Shown here: in pieces, positions 55,617 through 64,000 of the stretch
Layout of the letters: every line of letters begins with the position of its first letter
Position numbering within the stretch: the first letter of the stretch is position 1
From: Gammaproteobacteria bacterium
GTDB taxonomy: Bacteria > Pseudomonadota > Gammaproteobacteria > UBA4575
Direction: 5' to 3'
Assembly (NCBI GenBank): GCA_026713925.1
Contig: JAPONM010000036.1
Span: 124,001-188,000 of the forward strand
Length of the DNA: 64,000 bases
Position numbers and translations under genes: made by a program
Notes under the pieces: model-generated
The model's database searches: none
Told to the model about the DNA's origin: nothing
The model's input: the letters and a program-made list of their open reading frames with translations, nothing else

Positions 55617-57559
55617 CACATGCTCCCACCCCTACTCGATGCCGGTGAATCCAGATAACTGTCTGCCTGAAGGGCTGCCTCAAGTGCTTTCAGTGCCTGC
55701 CCGGCAACCTGTACAGATGCATTCGTTTCAGCAAGTCTGGCACGCCAAGTGCGGCGCATTTCAGCAGCATCGATGTGAACACAAGACAGCACTTTTTCCA
55801 CGGTATCACCTGGCTGGTGTTCACAGACCCGATACTCCCCATCCGGGTTCAACTCTACATTCACGGCGTAGGTATCTCCAAACAGGTTGTGCATGTCGCC
55901 GAGTATTTCCTGGTATGCGCCGATCAGGAATACGCCTATCAGATACTTCTGATCCGGACCGAATTCATGCAGGGACAGGTACGGCTTGACCGAGTCCCCC
56001 ACTACATAACGATCAATCTGACCATCCGAGTCACATGTCAGGTCATGCAGGCGCACCTGCCGGGTTGGAGCCTCGTCCAAGCGGTGCAGCGGCAGTATCG
56101 GGAAAATCTGATTCAGACCCCATATGTCCGGTGTTGACTGAAACAGGGAAAAATTGCAAAAGTACTTGTCTACAAGTTTTTCTTCAAGGTCATTGCAATA
56201 CTTGGCATCCAGGGAATGCCTGAATTTCGATAACCGTCGATACGCCTCCTGTGCAATGTTTTCTGCATGGGCCTTTTCAGTCAAGGAAATGTCCGCGCGG
56301 GAAAAGTCATCGTTCACCTGTTTCACGGCCTGCATCAGCCGGGTGTAATCACGCGAATGATCCACAGCACTGTCAAGCTCTTCGGTACTGGAGCGGATAT
56401 GCTGGCACACCTCAACAAGCCCTTTCAGCTTTTCGCATGCATCACCCGAATCGCCAGGGAAATCAGTATTGGTGTCCGAGACATTTTCCTGCCTGTACTC
56501 AGCGTCAATGACATCGGTCACCAGTATCGCGTGGCATGCCGTCATGGCGCGTCCGTTTTCTGTGAAAACAGTCGGTGGCGGGACACTCCGTTGCTGACAA
56601 ACGGAATGGACAATACTGATCACGCAACGGGCGTATTCATCGATGCAGTAATTCATTGAAAAATATGAGTTCGACCGGCTGCCCTCATAATCCACGGCAA
56701 GGCCTCCGCCCACGTTCAGTTGAGTGAGGTGAATCCCGAGTCTGGAAAGCTCTGCAAAATAGCTCATGCCTTCTTCAATGCCCGCGCGAATATGTTTCAA
56801 GGAGGGGATCTGCGAACCCATGTGAAAATGCAGCATACGCATCCACCCGGACGCACCATTTTCCTTCAGTTCCTTGAGCAGTTGCAGTACCTCGCTTGAA
56901 GTCAGCCCGAACTTTGAGCGTTCGCCCCCTGTATTTTGCCAGTTGCCCTCCACAATCGCTGACAAACGGACCCGCATGCCTAAAACAGGCTGGACATTGA
57001 TCTCGACCGACTGTTTGATCACATGTTGAAGTTCATCCGGACTTTCCAGAACAATAATCACATCGTGCCCAAGCAACCGGCCAGTCAATGCCAGACGTAT
57101 GTAGGTCTCATCCTTGTACCCATTGCAGATAATGGTCCGGTTACCTGTCTGCAGGATCCCCAGGCAGGCAATCAGTTCGGCCTTGCTTCCCACCTCGAAT
57201 GCTATCGGCCACTGGTCCTGCTGGTGAAAATGCCGGAGAACCGAAGCCTGCTGGTTCACCTTGACCGGATAGGCAGCAACATAGTCGCCAGCATAGTTGC
57301 AGAAAGCGATTGCCTCGTGGAAAGCTGTGTATAGCCTGTCCAGCATGTGCTGCAAAATTTGCGGAAAACGAACCAGTACCGGAAAGCCAATCCCCTGTTC
57401 TTCAAGATCCATGCTCAATTTATACAGGTCCAGCTCACAGGAGCCGGCATGAACACTGACGTGCCCCGCCGCGTTAATACCAAAAAATCCCATGCCCCAC
57501 TTGAGGACACGGTAGTACTCGCTGGCATGCCGAGGACTCCAATTCTTCGGGATGTTCAT
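55616..57559 (-). CDS. speA: Biosynthetic arginine decarboxylase
   Basis: A 647-residue PLP enzyme making agmatine for polyamine synthesis. The PLP lysine is in AAYPVKVNQQ; ICNGYKDETYIRLAL, FHMGSQI, and NVGGGLAVDYEGS follow. It is divergent from speE, the spermidine synthase gene, so both ends of polyamine synthesis lie side by side. Confidence 0.94.
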   Translation of the reverse strand: MNIPKNWSPRHASEYYRVLKWGMGFFGINAAGHVSVHAGSCELDLYKLSMDLEEQGIGFPVLVRFPQILQHMLDRLYTAFHEAIAFCNYAGDYVAAYPVKVNQQASVLRHFHQQDQWPIAFEVGSKAELIACLGILQTGNRTIICNGYKDETYIRLALTGRLLGHDVIIVLESPDELQHVIKQSVEINVQPVLGMRVRLSAIVEGNWQNTGGERSKFGLTSSEVLQLLKELKENGASGWMRMLHFHMGSQIPSLKHIRAGIEEGMSYFAELSRLGIHLTQLNVGGGLAVDYEGSRSNSYFSMNYCIDEYARCVISIVHSVCQQRSVPPPTVFTENGRAMTACHAILVTDVIDAEYRQENVSDTNTDFPGDSGDACEKLKGLVEVCQHIRSSTEELDSAVDHSRDYTRLMQAVKQVNDDFSRADISLTEKAHAENIAQEAYRRLSKFRHSLDAKYCNDLEEKLVDKYFCNFSLFQSTPDIWGLNQIFPILPLHRLDEAPTRQVRLHDLTCDSDGQIDRYVVGDSVKPYLSLHEFGPDQKYLIGVFLIGAYQEILGDMHNLFGDTYAVNVELNPDGEYRVCEHQPGDTVEKVLSCVHIDAAEMRRTWRARLAETNASVQVAGQALKALEAALQADSYLDSPASSRGGSM

Positions 57560-57634
57560 AATGATGTATGATCCGGTTGCCTGTTGTATGAGATAGCCCG
57601 CTTCACTTTACATTTCCCTGCAACACAGAATCAC

Positions 57635-58492
57635 ATGCAAGACACGGAAAAATCATGGTTTACCGAGACATGCACGGAATGTGGCACCGCGCTCTCATTC
57701 GAGATCGATGAAATACTTCACCAGGAACAGACACCCTTTCAAAAAATAGAAATCTATTCAACCAAAAGTTTTGGCAAGCTGATGGCGATAGACGGTTTCG
57801 TTATGCTAACGGAACGTGACAACTTTATATACCATGAAATGCTGGCACATCCAGTCCTGTTCAGTCACCCGAATCCCGGTCATGTCCTGATCGCTGGAGG
57901 TGGCGACTGCGGTACCTTGCGGGAAGTGGCAAAACATATCTGTGTACAGAAAATCATACAGGTCGAAATTGACGAACGGGTCACAAGGCTGTCAGAAAGG
58001 TTTTTCCCGGAATTGTGCGAGGCCATTCAGGATCCGCGTGTCGAGTTGATTTTTGAAGATGCGGTGGAATGGGTGCAAAAATTGAAACAGGGTTCAGTGG
58101 ACGTCATTATCGTCGATAGTACAGACCCGGTAGGACCAGCACGAGGCCTGTTCTCCACACCGTTTTACAGGGACTGCCTACTTGCACTAAAGCCAGAGGG
58201 CCTGCTAGTCCAGCAAAGCGAATCACCGCTGGTTCATTTCGAGAGCATTATCCGGCCCATGCATGCCTCCATGCGAAAAGCCGGATTTGCTGCCACCGAA
58301 CTGATCCATTATCCGCAACCCTGTTATCCTACCGGGTGGTGGAGCGCCACGATTGCAAACAAGGCCGGGAGGCTTGCCTGTGCCCGACAGGAGTCTGCCA
58401 AACATCCAGGATTCAGGACCCGCTATTACAACCACGCGATACACCATTCAAGTCTTTCAGCCCCGCAATTCATCAGGGACCGGGAACAATGA
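57635..58492 (+). CDS. speE: Polyamine aminopropyltransferase (spermidine synthase)
   Basis: The 285-residue enzyme transfers aminopropyl from decarboxylated SAM to putrescine. GGGDCGTLREV, QVEIDERVTRLS, and IIVDSTDPVGPA are the family motifs. The ATG at 57635 starts MQDTEKSWFTE; the upstream frame to 57584 is less likely. A bidirectional terminator follows. Confidence 0.94.
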   Translation: MQDTEKSWFTETCTECGTALSFEIDEILHQEQTPFQKIEIYSTKSFGKLMAIDGFVMLTERDNFIYHEMLAHPVLFSHPNPGHVLIAGGGDCGTLREVAKHICVQKIIQVEIDERVTRLSERFFPELCEAIQDPRVELIFEDAVEWVQKLKQGSVDVIIVDSTDPVGPARGLFSTPFYRDCLLALKPEGLLVQQSESPLVHFESIIRPMHASMRKAGFAATELIHYPQPCYPTGWWSATIANKAGRLACARQESAKHPGFRTRYYNHAIHHSSLSAPQFIRDREQ

Positions 58493-58519
58493 AAAAAGCG
58501 CCTCTCAGGAGGCGCTTTT
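58492..58519. terminator. Bidirectional rho-independent terminator between speE and amtB
   Basis: GCGCCTC (58498-58504) pairs with GAGGCGC (58509-58515) around a four-base loop. Six A precede it and four T follow, so it can work for both speE (plus) and amtB (minus). Confidence 0.88.
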
Positions 58520-58540
58520 ACCAGGCTGAGGCGAAAAGCT

Positions 58541-59806
58541 TTATTCGATTACAAATTCAGGGTAGGCCTCCAGGCCACACTCGGAAATATCTGCACCCTG
58601 CATCTCCTCTTCCTCGCTGATACGGATGCCCATGATCATCTTGATGACACCCCAGATGACCAGGCTCGCCAGGAATACCCAGATGAATATTGTGGCGGCA
58701 CCCAGCAACTGTCCACTGAATTTCACATCAGGATTGGTAACCGGCACCACCAGCAATCCCCACAGTCCGGCGGTGCCATGCACGGAAATCGCACCCACAG
58801 GATCATCGATCTTGAGTTTGTCCAGCAACACGATGGACAACACCACAAGACCACCGCCTGCAGCACCAATGAGGGTCGCTGCCAGGGCAGAAGGGGTTGA
58901 AGGCTCAGCTGTGATTGCCACCAGGCCTGCCAATGCACCATTCAGGGCCATCGTCAGGTCCGCCTTGCCAAACCACAGGCGGGCAACGATCAAGGCAGCC
59001 ACCAAGCCTCCTGCGGCTGCCGTGTTGGTATTCAGAAAAACCATGGCTACCGCATTGGCACTGGCGGCATCTCCCAACTTAAGTACAGAACCGCCATTAA
59101 AGCCAAACCATCCCATCCACAGGATAAACGTCCCCAGCGTAGCTAGGGGAAGATTCGCACCCGGGAAGGCAATAACCTTGCCACTCGGTCCATACTTGCC
59201 CTTGCGGGCTCCGAGCAAGAGCACTCCTGCCAATGCAGCAGTGGCGCCCGCCATGTGCACGATGCCCGAACCTGCGAAATCGGAAAATCCAGCGTCGCCG
59301 AGATTGAACCAGCCAAACACATCCTTGCCGTTCCATGTCCAGCTGCCTTCCAGCGGATAAACCAGCCCGGTAAAGACGACCACGAAAAGCAGGAACGACC
59401 ACATTTTCATTCGTTCAGCTACGGCACCTGATACGATCGACATGGCCGTCGCGACAAATACGACCTGGAAAAAGAAGTCCGAAGCATCCGCATAAACCGA
59501 ATCACCATGGAACCCATTTTCCGCAGAAGCGGCCAATGCATCCTGTACCAGACTCTCCCCTCCTGCGATACCTGACAAAAACCAGCTGCCGTCATACATG
59601 ATCATGTATCCGCAAATCATGTACATGATGCAGGAAATCGAATACAGGGCAACATTCTTCGTGAGAATTTCGGCTGTATTCTTGCTCCGTACAAGTCCCG
59701 ATTCGAGCATGGAAAAGCCTGCTGCCATCCACATCACCAGCGCGCCGCACATCAGAAAGTAAAATGTGTCGATCGCATATTGCAATTCAAAAATTTGATC
59801 TACCAC
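58541..59806 (-). CDS. amtB: Ammonium transporter
   Basis: A 421-residue protein with about 11 membrane helices. Family motifs include FYFLMCGALVMWMAAGFSMLE near the start, DFAGSGIVHMAGATAALAG, and the paired pore His region. It takes up ammonium and is blocked by GlnK when nitrogen is plentiful. It lies 29 bp after glnK on the same strand, the standard glnK-amtB operon. Confidence 0.95.
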   Translation of the reverse strand: MVDQIFELQYAIDTFYFLMCGALVMWMAAGFSMLESGLVRSKNTAEILTKNVALYSISCIMYMICGYMIMYDGSWFLSGIAGGESLVQDALAASAENGFHGDSVYADASDFFFQVVFVATAMSIVSGAVAERMKMWSFLLFVVVFTGLVYPLEGSWTWNGKDVFGWFNLGDAGFSDFAGSGIVHMAGATAALAGVLLLGARKGKYGPSGKVIAFPGANLPLATLGTFILWMGWFGFNGGSVLKLGDAASANAVAMVFLNTNTAAAGGLVAALIVARLWFGKADLTMALNGALAGLVAITAEPSTPSALAATLIGAAGGGLVVLSIVLLDKLKIDDPVGAISVHGTAGLWGLLVVPVTNPDVKFSGQLLGAATIFIWVFLASLVIWGVIKMIMGIRISEEEEMQGADISECGLEAYPEFVIE

Positions 59807-59835
59807 AACTTCCTCCTAAGGATAGTTTTTTTCAT

Positions 59836-60201
<366 letters not shown>

Positions 60202-60419
60202 TTACGTGATCCAGATGCAACTGACCAGACAAATCGGCATCTGTGCGCACGACCGCTGCAGTCACTTCAAAACCCGAGACCTCATCCCCACATCCGGATT
60301 TCAAGGAATCAATTTCCCAGACTGCCTGTCAAGACGGCTGTCAATACCATCTGGCGTAACTTCCTGTTCATCAGCGTTCCACCTAGAAAATTTGACTGCT
60401 TGGTTCTACATCCAAGCTT

Positions 60420-60437
60420 AAGCACACACCATGCCAA
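60420..60437 (-). promoter_or_regulatory. Sigma54 (RpoN) promoter of glnK-amtB
   Basis: On the minus strand TTGGCATGGTGTGTGCTT matches the -24/-12 consensus TGGCAC-N5-TTGC, with GG (60434-60435) and GC (60422-60423) exactly ten bases apart. Only two of the conserved bases differ. Confidence 0.7.
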
Positions 60438-60531
60438 ATCTGCCAGGCCTAGACAAAACAATGAGTTACAAAAATAGCCTTCACAATTGAAACCATGTGT
60501 GTACAACATCGCGCACTCATTCAAACCTATG

Positions 60532-60548
60532 TGCACCGTATTAGTGCG
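60532..60548. promoter_or_regulatory. NtrC-like binding site
   Basis: TGCACC-gtatt-AGTGCG fits the NtrC dyad TGCACC-N5-GGTGCA with two mismatches. It lies about 100 bp upstream of the sigma54 promoter, the normal distance for an enhancer. Confidence 0.6.
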
Positions 60549-60957
60549 ACTTGTCATGAACCCATTGAACGAACGTCCCGTTGATTTCTCACGCTCTTGC
60601 CTGAACGCAAATGCACCCAATCCACGCGGCACACGTACCTGCAAACCTGCTTCCGGAAACTGAGTGAACAGGGACTAGCCCAATGACTCAATGGTGATGC
60701 CGTGTACATCCGGCACCGTGAATCCTGTATGCCACCGCATCGGGACAAAAACCCGGTTCCCTGCAGAAATAACATCATGGAATCTTGTTTTGGATGTGTG
60801 GTCTGTCAGGCCAGTGCAAGGATTCAGGAAAATGGTATCTCTGCCCCACAGAAAAAAGTGCGATCGCCTTGTACGAGCGCCTTTAACCTTAAATCCAAAC
60901 ATACAAAATCAAATGTGCTATATTTTTACGCCCTGACCGCAAGGAGTAGTGACCACC

Positions 60958-61212
60958 ATGAAGCTTAGCCCACGCATCCTAGACGAGGTTGTACACAAGG
61001 TTAGTGCAGCCCTTCCTGATGACCTGAAAAAAGGCAAGGAAAAGATTGAAAAAAATGTGCGCGGCGTTGCGGAAGGCGTTTTCCAGCAACTGGATCTTGT
61101 TACACGAAATGAGTTCGACGCACAAAGCGAGATGCTGGCGCAAAGCCAGTTGCGCATCAAGGAACTGCAGGAACGCATACAGGAACTTGAAGAGAAACTG
61201 CAGAGTGACTGA
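60958..61212 (+). CDS. ubiK: Ubiquinone biosynthesis accessory factor UbiK
   Basis: An 84-residue protein (MKLSPRILDEVVHKV, RNEFDAQSEMLAQSQLRIKE and a C-terminal coiled coil of leucine repeats). UbiK/YqiC helps the ubiquinone enzymes at the membrane. The ATG at 60958 has AAGGAG 11 bases upstream; a GTG at 60949 lies too close to it. Confidence 0.9.
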   Translation: MKLSPRILDEVVHKVSAALPDDLKKGKEKIEKNVRGVAEGVFQQLDLVTRNEFDAQSEMLAQSQLRIKELQERIQELEEKLQSD

Positions 61213-61349
61213 CGGGCCAGCCAGGCCTGCAACAGGCACAGTGCATACCCCCGTCGCCCAGGCATCACCCTAAGCTAGGTCCAGTCCCCTCAGGTGGGCA
61301 CGCGAGTTGCCCGTACAGACTTCAGCAAAACCGCAGCAAACACGGAGAA

Positions 61350-61847
61350 TCAGCGCACGGAATCCAGCATGTAGTCAACGGCTCTTCGAACCTCTTCATC
61401 AGAAAAATCAAGACGCCCGCCTTTGGGCGGCATCGTACCTATGCCCTTGATGGCACTTGTATAAAGCTGCTCAACGCCCTTGGCTATTCGGGGTTCCCAA
61501 CTCGCCTTGTCACCCAGTTTCGGGGCATTCAGGACACCCGTGCCATGGCATACGGCACAGGCCTGATAAATCTGCTCGACCGGTTTTCCTGCATCAGCCA
61601 CGACCAGCTCAGGCTCGCTTTTGCCTGTCTCACCTTCTGTTTCCTCAGCCGTTTCAAATTCACTGTCCGCCAGATGCAAGCTCCCTACAGGCCTGATACG
61701 ATCCTCAATATTTTCCTTGATTACAGTTTCATGGGAATAGTCCGCATCCGAAATGAGCACATTTGCAAGGGCCAGTATCGCGACCGTCGACCCGACCAGC
61801 ACTCCGAGTACAATTTTTAACGTTTTGGCAAACTTCGTGTCACTCAC
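61350..61847 (-). CDS. Membrane-anchored cytochrome c5
   Basis: A 165-residue c-type cytochrome: one membrane helix (about residues 10-32), an acidic spacer (65-85), the heme site C97-x-x-C100-H101, and the axial Met139 in GTMPPKGG. It probably carries electrons in the periplasm. Converges with ubiK. Confidence 0.92.
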   Translation of the reverse strand: MSDTKFAKTLKIVLGVLVGSTVAILALANVLISDADYSHETVIKENIEDRIRPVGSLHLADSEFETAEETEGETGKSEPELVVADAGKPVEQIYQACAVCHGTGVLNAPKLGDKASWEPRIAKGVEQLYTSAIKGIGTMPPKGGRLDFSDEEVRRAVDYMLDSVR

Positions 61848-62038
61848 ACAAACTCCTATTTCTGTTGGTTTTTGCTTGAGGTGCGCTGCGAATTATAGTG
61901 AATGATCCACATGAAACCAAATACTCATTACGCGATAGCCGGAACACCTGTTTTGCCAGAGACCGTCTATCCCTTGCCCATCGGCTAACTTAGCCGTGTG
62001 CAATCCTATGCAGGACAGTGCGAAACAATTGCACACAC

Positions 62039-63808
62039 TTATGATGCCTGTCTATAGTGAATGGGTTCCGGGGCTTCCACGTGTACAGTCACGATGTCCG
62101 TATCATGGTATTGCTGATGACGAACCGAGCAAGCCAGGTGTCGCAGCAGCCGAAGTGATACTTCCCATTCACCTGAAGCTGCGTCGGCCTGCTCGCCAAG
62201 CAATGCGATCCGGTCCTGCAGGTTTTCCTCACCGGCTGCAGCGATAAACTCGAGAACCGCCTGGCCGCTTTCCTTGTGCGCAGTCAGGAGCAGGCGGCGT
62301 CCGCGAGGCTCTTTACCTTCTTCATGCCTGAGCAGTGTCAGCAGAGTCTCTTCGGCGGCCCCGACAAGGCGGTTTGCCATCGCCGCATCCCATCCGTTGC
62401 GCGATGCAAACTCACCCAAGAATGTCTTGATCTTCGGCAGTGCCGAAAGGTCAAGTTCCATCACAATCCGGCTGCGGCGGGACTCTGTCAGTTCCATGAA
62501 CAGTGTCATGAGGATGGCGACCAGGCCACCAGCCGTCATCCCGTTTTCAAGAAGACCCCCTGCAAACTCCGAAACATGCTCAGGAAATATCCATCCATTC
62601 TGGAATCCTACTCCAACCCAGAATGCGACACCGACGACCAGACCCTTGCGATAGTCGATTCCATCTTGAATGGCAACTTTCATACCTACAATAAAGAGCA
62701 TGGCCAGCAGTACGCCGATGTAGGCAGCAGCAACCGGTCCCGGTATCGCCAGAATCACGGCAAGTGCCTTCGGAAAGAACGCCAGGACAACAAACACTGC
62801 CCCGAGGGCAATCCCGACGCGACGAGCTCCGACGCCGGTCAGTTCGGCAACTGCCACGCTTGTTGAATAGGTCGTATTGGGCACAGTTCCCATGAGACCG
62901 GATAACAGGTTACCCATCCCGTCCGCAGCGACCGTTCCCTGTACTGCCCGGAAATCCACCGCCCGGGGTCTGCGCCAGGATACGCGTTGAATGGCGATGG
63001 AATCACCGATCGTTTCAATTGCACCGACCAGGGTCACAAACACAAATGCCGGAAGAAGTGACCAGAAAACTGGCCCGAAGCTCAAGTCTAGGCCTGGCCA
63101 TGCTCCACTCGGAAGCCCTATCCAGGAAGCGGTTGCAACACGCTCCACATCGTACAAGCCAAACAATCCGGCAACCGCCGAGCCTGTAAAAACCCCGATG
63201 ACAGGCGCCCAAAGACGCAGCACGCCCTTTGCCTTCAGTGCAATCGAGGCAATAACGAGCACGGTTGCCAGTGCACTCAGCGGCGATGCCAGTTCTGAAA
63301 CCCCTACTGGCACATCCTTCAGAAACCCAAAAATGATCGGCATCACCGTGACCGGTATCAGCATGATAACTGTTCCTGCAACGGCTGGAGTCAGGATGCG
63401 ACGAAGCAGCGACAGCCGTGTAGAAAGCACAAACTGGAAAAATGATGAAACCACGACCAGCGTAGCAAGCATTGCCGGACCGCCTTCGGCGATCGCTGTA
63501 ACACAGATCGCAATGAAGGCTCCGGAAGTGCCCATAGCCAGCACATAGCCGGCACCAATCCGGCCCACCCGCAGCGCTTGTAAAATCGTACTCACGCCGC
63601 TGACAGCCACCGCGGCAAAGACGGCCCATGACAGAAAGGCATCGCTCCCGCCTGCTGCGCGAACTATGATCGCCGGGGTCAGTACGATACCGGATATACA
63701 AAGAATTGCTAACTGTAGGCCGAGGCCGAAAGAAAGTGCGGTGGGGGGCTTCTCATCAGGTTGATAGCGAACACTCGTGCGCGCGTCGGAAGTGTCAGTG
63801 CCTATGAT
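62039..63808 (-). CDS. NCS2-type purine/xanthine permease fused to a C-terminal HATPase-like domain; start codon unclear
   Basis: The frame encodes about 12 membrane helices of the nucleobase-cation symporter-2 family: TPAIIVRAAGG near the start, TVPNTTYSTSVAVAELTGVGARRVG in the middle (given in part), and GAIETIGDSIA. After the last helix ~135 residues follow with DLSALPKIKTFLGEF and NRLVGAAEETLLTLL, resembling an RsbW-like ATPase N-box, though degenerate. The protein-like frame reaches 63808 (SVRYQPDEKPPTALSFGLG) but has no ATG, GTG or TTG until 63610, inside the second helix. GAGGG at 63813-63817 is seven bases before an ATA (63805). An ATG at 63812 is one base out of frame. Either a rare start or a frameshift applies. 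Confidence 0.82.
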   Translation of the reverse strand: MIGTDTSDARTSVRYQPDEKPPTALSFGLGLQLAILCISGIVLTPAIIVRAAGGSDAFLSWAVFAAVAVSGVSTILQALRVGRIGAGYVLAMGTSGAFIAICVTAIAEGGPAMLATLVVVSSFFQFVLSTRLSLLRRILTPAVAGTVIMLIPVTVMPIIFGFLKDVPVGVSELASPLSALATVLVIASIALKAKGVLRLWAPVIGVFTGSAVAGLFGLYDVERVATASWIGLPSGAWPGLDLSFGPVFWSLLPAFVFVTLVGAIETIGDSIAIQRVSWRRPRAVDFRAVQGTVAADGMGNLLSGLMGTVPNTTYSTSVAVAELTGVGARRVGIALGAVFVVLAFFPKALAVILAIPGPVAAAYIGVLLAMLFIVGMKVAIQDGIDYRKGLVVGVAFWVGVGFQNGWIFPEHVSEFAGGLLENGMTAGGLVAILMTLFMELTESRRSRIVMELDLSALPKIKTFLGEFASRNGWDAAMANRLVGAAEETLLTLLRHEEGKEPRGRRLLLTAHKESGQAVLEFIAAAGEENLQDRIALLGEQADAASGEWEVSLRLLRHLACSVRHQQYHDTDIVTVHVEAPEPIHYRQAS

Positions 63809-63940
63809 TCATCCCTCAAGTTTCGTATGAATAGCCGACCCTGATCCCATCATACAGCATTGCCTGGCACGTTTGAACAAAGCACAGGACATGACTGAGC
63901 ATCCGGCCGGAAACGCTGAAGTCATGACACGTATTGGAGG

Positions 63941-64000
63941 CTATTCTGTCTCACGCTGCACGAGTTCATCCGTCAATTGCAGCAGCAGGTCATGTCCCCC
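63941..64000 (-). CDS. C-terminal end of an unidentified protein (partial)
   Basis: The last 19 codons before the TAG at 63941 read GGHDLLLQLTDELVQRETE in the frame that is open to the right edge. Too short to assign. Confidence 0.35.
   Translation of the reverse strand, partial: GGHDLLLQLTDELVQRETE

Noticed and set aside
60309-60902. Several short minus-strand ORFs upstream of glnK
   Set aside because: They overlap the sigma54 promoter and NtrC-like site, overlap one another, and show no protein-like pattern.

Overview
The window looks like a chromosome segment of a gammaproteobacterium. The evidence is the right half, about 31.0-64.0 kb. It carries a dense housekeeping set typical of that class: tRNA-Phe, yggX-mutY, moaC/moaD, a DegQ-type protease, cbpA, hsp20, yicC, rph-rdgB-hemW, rpmE, an M48 lipoprotein protease, a small 5'-3' exonuclease, hemH, priA-argS-SPOR protein, a long-chain acyl-CoA ligase, nadA, speA-ycgL, speE, glnK-amtB, ubiK, a cytochrome c5 and an NCS2-type permease. 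I cannot name a genus from this alone.

The left half, 1 to about 30.93 kb, is accessory DNA ending at the 3' end of tRNA-Phe (30931-31006, minus strand), with a tyrosine integrase directly beside it. Nearly all of it is read on the minus strand. From left to right it holds: (a) a very large STAND-type NTPase with a Cap4-like nuclease N-terminus, running off the left edge; (b) a DEDDh exonuclease interrupted by an in-frame TGA; (c) a RES-Xre toxin-antitoxin pair with two operators; (d) a coupled pair of a TIR/deoxyribosyltransferase-like plus PD-(D/E)XK fusion and a second small nuclease; (e) an Mrr remnant; (f) an exported small protein and a membrane-anchored helical protein; (g) a HipA remnant; (h) a DUF4238-TIR pair; (i) a protein joining a uracil-DNA-glycosylase-like domain to a HEPN-like domain; (j) two proteins with Q-x-K nuclease signatures; (k) an AbiE type IV toxin-antitoxin system; (l) a second integrase-type gene.

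A GC-rich block follows with a Calx-beta/cadherin/FnIII autotransporter-like surface protein preceded by heptanucleotide repeats. A phage-like module comes next, with an HTH initiator-like gene carrying a cluster of palindromes inside its coding sequence, an HTH regulator and several small genes, and then the tRNA-adjacent integrase.

Functionally the island reads as a layered defence locus. Several genes carry predicted NAD+- or nucleotide-targeting domains (RES, TIR, TIR-like), and others predicted nuclease or RNase domains (PD-(D/E)XK, HEPN, DEDD). Broken genes beside them show turnover. The most novel-looking items are the UDG-like/HEPN-like fusion (14912-16942), the TIR-like/nuclease pair (6739-8189) and the DUF4238-TIR pair (12404-14649).

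In the core half, noteworthy regulation includes a sigma54 promoter with an NtrC-like site upstream of glnK-amtB, a sigma32-like promoter before hsp20, and a cluster of DnaA boxes in the gap after hemW. All statements come from reading the sequence by eye; no database search was run.
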